Below, in pieces: positions 30,579 through 33,815 of a DNA stretch of 33,815 nt. The translations under genes were made by a program, and so were the position numbers. The notes under the pieces are model-generated. The model worked only from the letters and a program-made list of their open reading frames with translations. It searched no databases and had not been told where the DNA came from. Positions within the stretch are counted from its first letter, which is position 1. Every line of letters begins with the position of its first letter. The stretch covers positions 1 through 33,815 of the forward strand of contig CAVFDI010000014.1 in the NCBI GenBank assembly GCA_963621145.1, in the 5' to 3' direction. The DNA is from W0P28-013 sp963621145 (lineage in GTDB: Bacteria > Bacteroidota > Bacteroidia > Bacteroidales > Paludibacteraceae).

Positions 30579-30908
30579 TTATTTCATTCTGAAAGAGAGC
30601 CAAATGTCGATGAATGCGCTGATTAACAGTGTGATAGCCCATGCCGAATTTTCTACATACATCAAATAGCCCGAGGCCAGCATGCAGCCTACGCCGATGA
30701 TTTGTTGCATTTGCAGACGGCGTGTGCGCGTGTTGTCGCTTTTTTTCAGACTTAGCAGTCGTGTGGCGGCAACAGCCAACGCACCCACGGAAAAGATGAT
30801 GAAGCCAATCAATGTGTTGTCGACCAAAATGTAGGTCAGTGCGCCCACTATCACGGCAACATATCCCACCGCAAATGGCCAAAATATCTTTGGATTTTCT
30901 ATGTTCAT
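30579..30908 (-). CDS. Small membrane protein with about four helices, unknown function
   Basis: The 109-residue product has hydrophobic segments at about 10-28, 31-48, 67-85 and 88-103, with a basic loop between the second and third (LKKSDNTRTRRLQ). I recognise no family. It ends 9 bp before the ABC-F start in the same direction, so they are probably cotranscribed. The 130-bp gap upstream holds an A/T-rich repeat next to tdk. Confidence 0.7.
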   Translation of the reverse strand: MNIENPKIFWPFAVGYVAVIVGALTYILVDNTLIGFIIFSVGALAVAATRLLSLKKSDNTRTRRLQMQQIIGVGCMLASGYLMYVENSAWAITLLISAFIDIWLSFRMK

Positions 30909-30998
30909 TTCTGTTTAAATTGATGAGTTGAAGAGTGCTGGTTATTTTTCGTTAGCCTCGTCTACCGAAATCATTATCATCGTCAACGGTCATAATCT

Positions 30999-31037
30999 AA
31001 TTAAATAATTGAAAATTAGGTAATTAAACAATTGATA
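30999..31037. repeat. A/T-rich junction repeat after tdk
   Basis: The stretch ATTAAATAATTGAAAATTAG and its continuation to ATTGAT repeats the sequences at 28650-28685 and, less exactly, 26450-26485. As there, it begins within a few bases of the stop codon of a minus-strand gene. Confidence 0.7.
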
Positions 31038-31039
31038 AA

Positions 31040-31627
31040 TCATTTCTCCTCTTCAGCAAGTTTGTTGTAACATTTTCTGCAGATTGGCTCGTATTTGTCG
31101 GTTTCGCCTAGCAGCACTTGACTTTCGCCAGCCACCAAACGGTGCGAAATGTAGGCGGGGTGACCGCAGCGCACGCAGATGGCGTGAACTTTCGTAACAT
31201 CGTCGGCAATGGCCATCAGTGCAGGCATCGGACCAAATGGCACGCCGCGAAAATCCATATCCAGACCAGCCACTATCACCCTGAAACCTTGGTCGGCCAG
31301 TTGGCGGCAGACTTCTACCAAGTTATCATCGAAAAACTGCGCCTCGTCGATGCCAATCACATCAACATCGCCCGTCATTAGCAAAATGCTCGACGGCGAA
31401 TCCACCGGCGTCGACGCAATGGCGGTATGGTCGTGGCTCACCACATCGACGTCGGAATAGCGCGTGTCGATGGCAGGCTTGAAAATTTCGACGCGCTGTT
31501 TCGCAAATTTCGCGCGCTTCAGGCGGCGTATCAACTCCTCGGTTTTGCCCGAAAACATCGAGCCGCAAACCACTTCTATGCTGCCGCGGTGCGGACCATT
31601 GTGCGATGTCGATTCAAAAAAATCCAT
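31040..31627 (-). CDS. tdk: Thymidine kinase, type II
   Basis: This enzyme of deoxynucleoside salvage converts thymidine to dTMP. The 195-residue product has the P-loop GSMFSGKTEELIRR, the metal-binding DEAQFFDD, the lasso and GLDMDFRG segments, and four zinc-binding cysteines (CVRCGHPA and CRKCY). Length fits the family. It is divergent from the acidic protein gene, with its own -7 box 79 bp upstream. Confidence 0.97.
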   Translation of the reverse strand: MDFFESTSHNGPHRGSIEVVCGSMFSGKTEELIRRLKRAKFAKQRVEIFKPAIDTRYSDVDVVSHDHTAIASTPVDSPSSILLMTGDVDVIGIDEAQFFDDNLVEVCRQLADQGFRVIVAGLDMDFRGVPFGPMPALMAIADDVTKVHAICVRCGHPAYISHRLVAGESQVLLGETDKYEPICRKCYNKLAEEEK

Positions 31628-31667
31628 GATTTGTTTGGTTATTGGGGTCTGATTTGTCTATTTTTTG

Positions 31668-31675
31668 TAATTTTG
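31668..31675 (+). promoter_or_regulatory. Candidate -7 box TAATTTTG for the acidic protein gene
   Basis: TAATTTTG fits TAnnTTTG and would give a leader of about 95 nt. No -33 TTTG is present at 19 bp. Confidence 0.4.
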
Positions 31676-31705
31676 CAGAGCATTTTGCAATCACTTTTGC
31701 CCTTG

Positions 31706-31713
31706 CAAAGGTA
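31706..31713 (-). promoter_or_regulatory. -7 box TACCTTTG of tdk
   Basis: On the minus strand TACCTTTG is an exact consensus match, 79 bp before the tdk ATG. The two divergent promoters in this gap overlap in their upstream regions. Confidence 0.6.
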
Positions 31714-31776
31714 GAAAATTTTTGCTGAATTTACACAATGAATTTATAAACAGACAAATTAACACCCTATTATATT

Positions 31777-32556
31777 ATGCACAGAGAAACGCTCCTCGCA
31801 CTCATCGAAAAGGACATCGACGAACTGAAATCGCTTACCCAAGGTTTTGCGGAACTTCAAGTTTTGCCGCAGCAACTAGTCGATTTGGCCGTTGCAAAAG
31901 CCGAAAACATCCGACTTTGCATCGAGCAATTGCCGCAAGCAAAGAATATTGAAACGACAATTTCTGAAAATCAGCAGCCCAAAAAGACTGAAGCAGAAAT
32001 TGTTGCGCCCGCCGCGCCTGTAGAAATTGTTTCCGAACCCGAAATAGTTGAGGAAAAGATTGAGCCAGAACCCGAAATAGTCGAGGAAATCGTGCAAAAA
32101 TCGGAAGAAATCGTTTCAGAAACCGAAGTCATCGAACCAGAACCTGAGCCAGAAATTGTTCCCGAGATAGAGCCGATTCCTGTGATTGAACCTGAGATTG
32201 AGCCAGAACCTGCTTCTGCTCCTGCCGCAGATCAGCCGCAGACGGTTGCGGAGTCTATTGTGAAGCCCGAAACGGTGGTCGACGAGTTTTCGCACCGCGA
32301 CGATCAATCGCTGGCGCACGCTATTGCCAGCAAGCCCGTTGCCGATTTGAAACAGGCATTCAGCATTGCCGAACGCTTCCGTTTTCAGCGCGAATTGTTT
32401 GGCAACAATGGCGAAACACTGATAAAAGCTCTCGACGCGCTAAACGCATGCACCACATTCGACCAGGCCGAACAGTTGTTGCAAACGCAGTTTCATCTCG
32501 CCGCCGAAAATCCCATTGTTGCCGAATTCCTCGAAATTGTGCACCGAAAATTTTGA
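31777..32556 (+). CDS. Conserved-looking protein with acidic Glu-Pro-Ile-Val linker
   Basis: The 259-residue product has three parts. The N-terminal helical region (1-52, MHRETLLALIEKDIDELK) is followed by a long Glu/Pro/Ile/Val low-complexity linker (about 70-165, units like EPEIVEE) and a C-terminal helical domain (about 172-259, LKQAFSIAERFRFQRELFGNNGE, ending FLEIVHRKF). I do not know its function. The layout of two small folded ends on a stiff acidic linker suggests a scaffold or spacer. There is no signal peptide. rsmI follows 48 bp downstream. Confidence 0.85.
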   Translation: MHRETLLALIEKDIDELKSLTQGFAELQVLPQQLVDLAVAKAENIRLCIEQLPQAKNIETTISENQQPKKTEAEIVAPAAPVEIVSEPEIVEEKIEPEPEIVEEIVQKSEEIVSETEVIEPEPEPEIVPEIEPIPVIEPEIEPEPASAPAADQPQTVAESIVKPETVVDEFSHRDDQSLAHAIASKPVADLKQAFSIAERFRFQRELFGNNGETLIKALDALNACTTFDQAEQLLQTQFHLAAENPIVAEFLEIVHRKF

Positions 32557-32566
32557 GACAATCTAG

Positions 32567-32600
32567 AATTTGAAATCTGAAATCTGAAATCTGAAATCTC
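32567..32600. repeat. TTTGAAATCTGAAATC tandem repeat before rsmI
   Basis: Three 10-bp units of GAAATCTGAA-type sequence lie immediately before the rsmI ATG, with orientation opposite to that at 28520. In effect it forms the A/T-rich leader of rsmI. Confidence 0.7.
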
Positions 32601-32604
32601 TTGA

Positions 32605-33273
32605 ATGTCTAAACTTTACCTCATACCCACTCCCGTTGGCAACATGGAAGACATAACGCTGCGTGCGCTGCGGCTGTTGCGCGAGGTCGATCTTGTGCTG
32701 GCCGAGGACACGCGCACCACGTCCATTTTGCTGCATCACTACGACATTCACACGCCGCTCGAGTCGCACCACAAGTTCAACGAACACCAAAAAGTGGACA
32801 GCGTAGTGCGCCGCATTGCCGATGGCGAGAACATTGCGCTGGTGTCCGACGCTGGCACGCCTGGCATTTCCGACCCAGGATTTTTGTTGGCGCGCGCCTG
32901 TGTGGCGGCTGGAATCGAGGTTGAGTGCTTGCCTGGCGCAACGGCTTTTGTGCCTGCGCTGGTCGATTCGGGCTTGCCGTGCGATCGTTTTTGTTTCGAA
33001 GGTTTTCTGCCGCAGAAAAAAGGTCGCCAAACACGCCTCGCTGCGTTGACCGACGAGGAGCGCACCATGATTTTCTACGAATCACCGTTTCGTGTGGTTA
33101 AAACGCTGCAGCAATTGGCCGAGGTGCTTGGCTCTGATCGTGCTGCCTCCGTTTCGCGCGAGATTTCCAAAAAATTTGAAGAGACCGTTCATGGTACTCT
33201 GGCCGAGTTGGTGGCGCATTTCACTGAACATGCTCCCAAAGGCGAATTTGTGATTGTTGTCGCTGGTCGATAA
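32605..33273 (+). CDS. rsmI: 16S rRNA (cytidine-1402-2'-O)-methyltransferase
   Basis: The enzyme adds the 2'-O-methyl group to C1402 in the decoding centre of 16S rRNA. The 222-residue product carries family signatures from the start: LYLIPTPVGNMEDITLRALR, AEDTRTT, HHKFNEHQ, ALVSDAGTPGISDPG, PGATAFVPALV and FYESPFRV. It stops shortly after the methyltransferase domain (EFVIVVAGR), without the extra C-terminal domain of the 286-residue E. coli enzyme, a short form I recall as usual in Bacteroidetes. Confidence 0.95.
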   Translation: MSKLYLIPTPVGNMEDITLRALRLLREVDLVLAEDTRTTSILLHHYDIHTPLESHHKFNEHQKVDSVVRRIADGENIALVSDAGTPGISDPGFLLARACVAAGIEVECLPGATAFVPALVDSGLPCDRFCFEGFLPQKKGRQTRLAALTDEERTMIFYESPFRVVKTLQQLAEVLGSDRAASVSREISKKFEETVHGTLAELVAHFTEHAPKGEFVIVVAGR

Positions 33274-33696
33274 TTTGTGGCTGTTAATCGGCACGCAAAA
33301 ATTGCTTTCAATTCGAAAGTAAAATCGCAAAGTTGCTTTCGTTTTCTACAAAAAATCACCCCGTTTATTTCTTTTTTGAAATCAATTTTTGGTAAAATCC
33401 TATGTTTTTTGCGCAAAATTTTGTGCAAAACACCACTGTTCATTATGCCGATTTCTTCTGAAAATATGTTGTGCAGCATATAATTTCGGCATGTTTATAT
33501 CTTGAAAACAGAAAAATTATTGTCTATTTGTGAAAACGCCAAAAATAATTTTAATCGCCTGAAAATGAAATGATTGTAAAATTTATCGTTTATCGAAAAA
33601 CAATATCATTTTTTTGAAAAACGAATTTTTCTAAAAATTACATTTGCTCGATTTTTTCTTTTTCCTGAATTTCTTGCCCATTTAACCGAAAAATTG
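33274..33696. other. A/T-rich region without genes
   Basis: About 420 bp with no credible coding frame. It has a weak hairpin after rsmI (CGAAAG...CTTTCG, about 33317-33344) and a nested inverted repeat: ATGCCGA/TCGGCAT (33445-33451 with 33486-33492) enclosing ATATGTTG/CAGCATAT (33464-33471 with 33474-33481). The rest is A/T runs. It probably separates rsmI from the next transcription unit. Confidence 0.6.
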
Positions 33697-33704
33697 TAAC
33701 TTTG
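33697..33704 (+). promoter_or_regulatory. -7 box TAACTTTG of the right-edge gene
   Basis: TAACTTTG is an exact TAnnTTTG match. The -33 region is poor (CTTG). Transcription would start near 33711, giving a leader of about 90 nt before ATG 33802. Confidence 0.55.
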
Positions 33705-33714
33705 TCAGAAATAG

Positions 33715-33736
33715 GCGTAAGTCTGCGAGACTACGC
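33715..33736 (+). promoter_or_regulatory. Leader hairpin upstream of the right-edge gene
   Basis: GCGTA-GTCT pairs with AGACTACGC around a GCG loop, with one bulged A (33720), right at the expected 5' end of the transcript. It may protect the mRNA end or be part of a leader element. The remaining leader is A/T-rich. Confidence 0.5.
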
Positions 33737-33801
33737 TTTCGGATTGTAACCAAACCGACTGTTTACACACTATTTTTATAACATTTATCTACAAAACAAA
33801 G

Positions 33802-33815
33802 ATGAGAAAATTTAC
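33802..33815 (+). CDS. Start of a gene cut by the window edge
   Basis: ATG AGA AAA TTT follows a promoter and an A-rich stretch (ACAAAACAAAG), the usual form of a Bacteroidetes start. Only four codons (Met-Arg-Lys-Phe) are visible; the basic start would suit a signal peptide, but nothing can be said about function. Confidence 0.5.

Overview
The window looks like a chromosomal scaffold of a Bacteroidetes bacterium, most likely of the order Bacteroidales. Four things point there. The large secreted protein ends in a type IX secretion (T9SS) type A sorting domain. Promoters fit the Bacteroidetes consensus TTTG-N19-TAnnTTTG, complete upstream of der, a toxin-antitoxin pair and tRNA-Cys. Shine-Dalgarno sites are largely absent, with A/T-rich stretches before start codons instead. 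The gene block nadK / pdxJ-exbB-exbD-tonB also has the arrangement I recall from this phylum. Most genes are core housekeeping genes. Base composition is moderate inside genes and strongly A/T-rich between them.

Layout. 1-3.8 kb: gpsA (minus), then pnp and tRNA-Arg(CCG) (plus), closed by a strong terminator. 3.85-4.06 kb: a 213-bp element with terminal inverted repeats, its own promoter motif and a small reading frame. 4.1-9.7 kb: a two-gene operon (minus) coding for a small signal-peptide/tail-anchor protein and, overlapping by 4 nt, a 1717-residue T9SS-exported modular protein. 9.9-13.3 kb: a DJ-1/PfpI protein, then tonB, exbD, exbB and pdxJ (all minus), divergent from nadK and fmt (plus, 13.4-15.4 kb). 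15.4-21.8 kb (minus): an HD-domain protein, cstA, der, a PIN-toxin/antitoxin pair, trmD and a fucose-isomerase-like gene. 21.9-22.6 kb: a zeta-toxin-like kinase with a 54-residue partner. 22.8-31.6 kb (minus except tRNA-Cys): RecD-like helicase, a second copy of the inverted-repeat element interrupted by an assembly gap, DUF2147, rlmI-like, DEDD exonuclease, DUF5063, ung, an ABC-F ATPase, a small membrane protein and tdk. 31.8-33.3 kb (plus): an acidic low-complexity protein and rsmI. The last 540 bp are A/T-rich and hold the promoter and structured leader of a gene that starts at the right edge.

The genes cover envelope energisation (ExbB-ExbD-TonB), T9SS export, cofactor synthesis (PdxJ, NadK), translation and RNA modification (Fmt, TrmD, RlmI, RsmI, Der, two tRNAs), RNA decay (PNPase), DNA repair (Ung, helicase, exonuclease) and nucleotide salvage (Tdk).

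The non-routine content lies mainly between genes. It comprises the inverted-repeat element with a possible short peptide gene (two copies, one with a 4-bp target duplication that includes a start codon), a complete 39-bp promoter duplicated on both sides of a toxin-antitoxin module, several families of short quasi-tandem repeats placed at gene junctions, and the small tail-anchored partner of the T9SS protein. All family assignments are from reading motifs and overall sequence; no database search was run.
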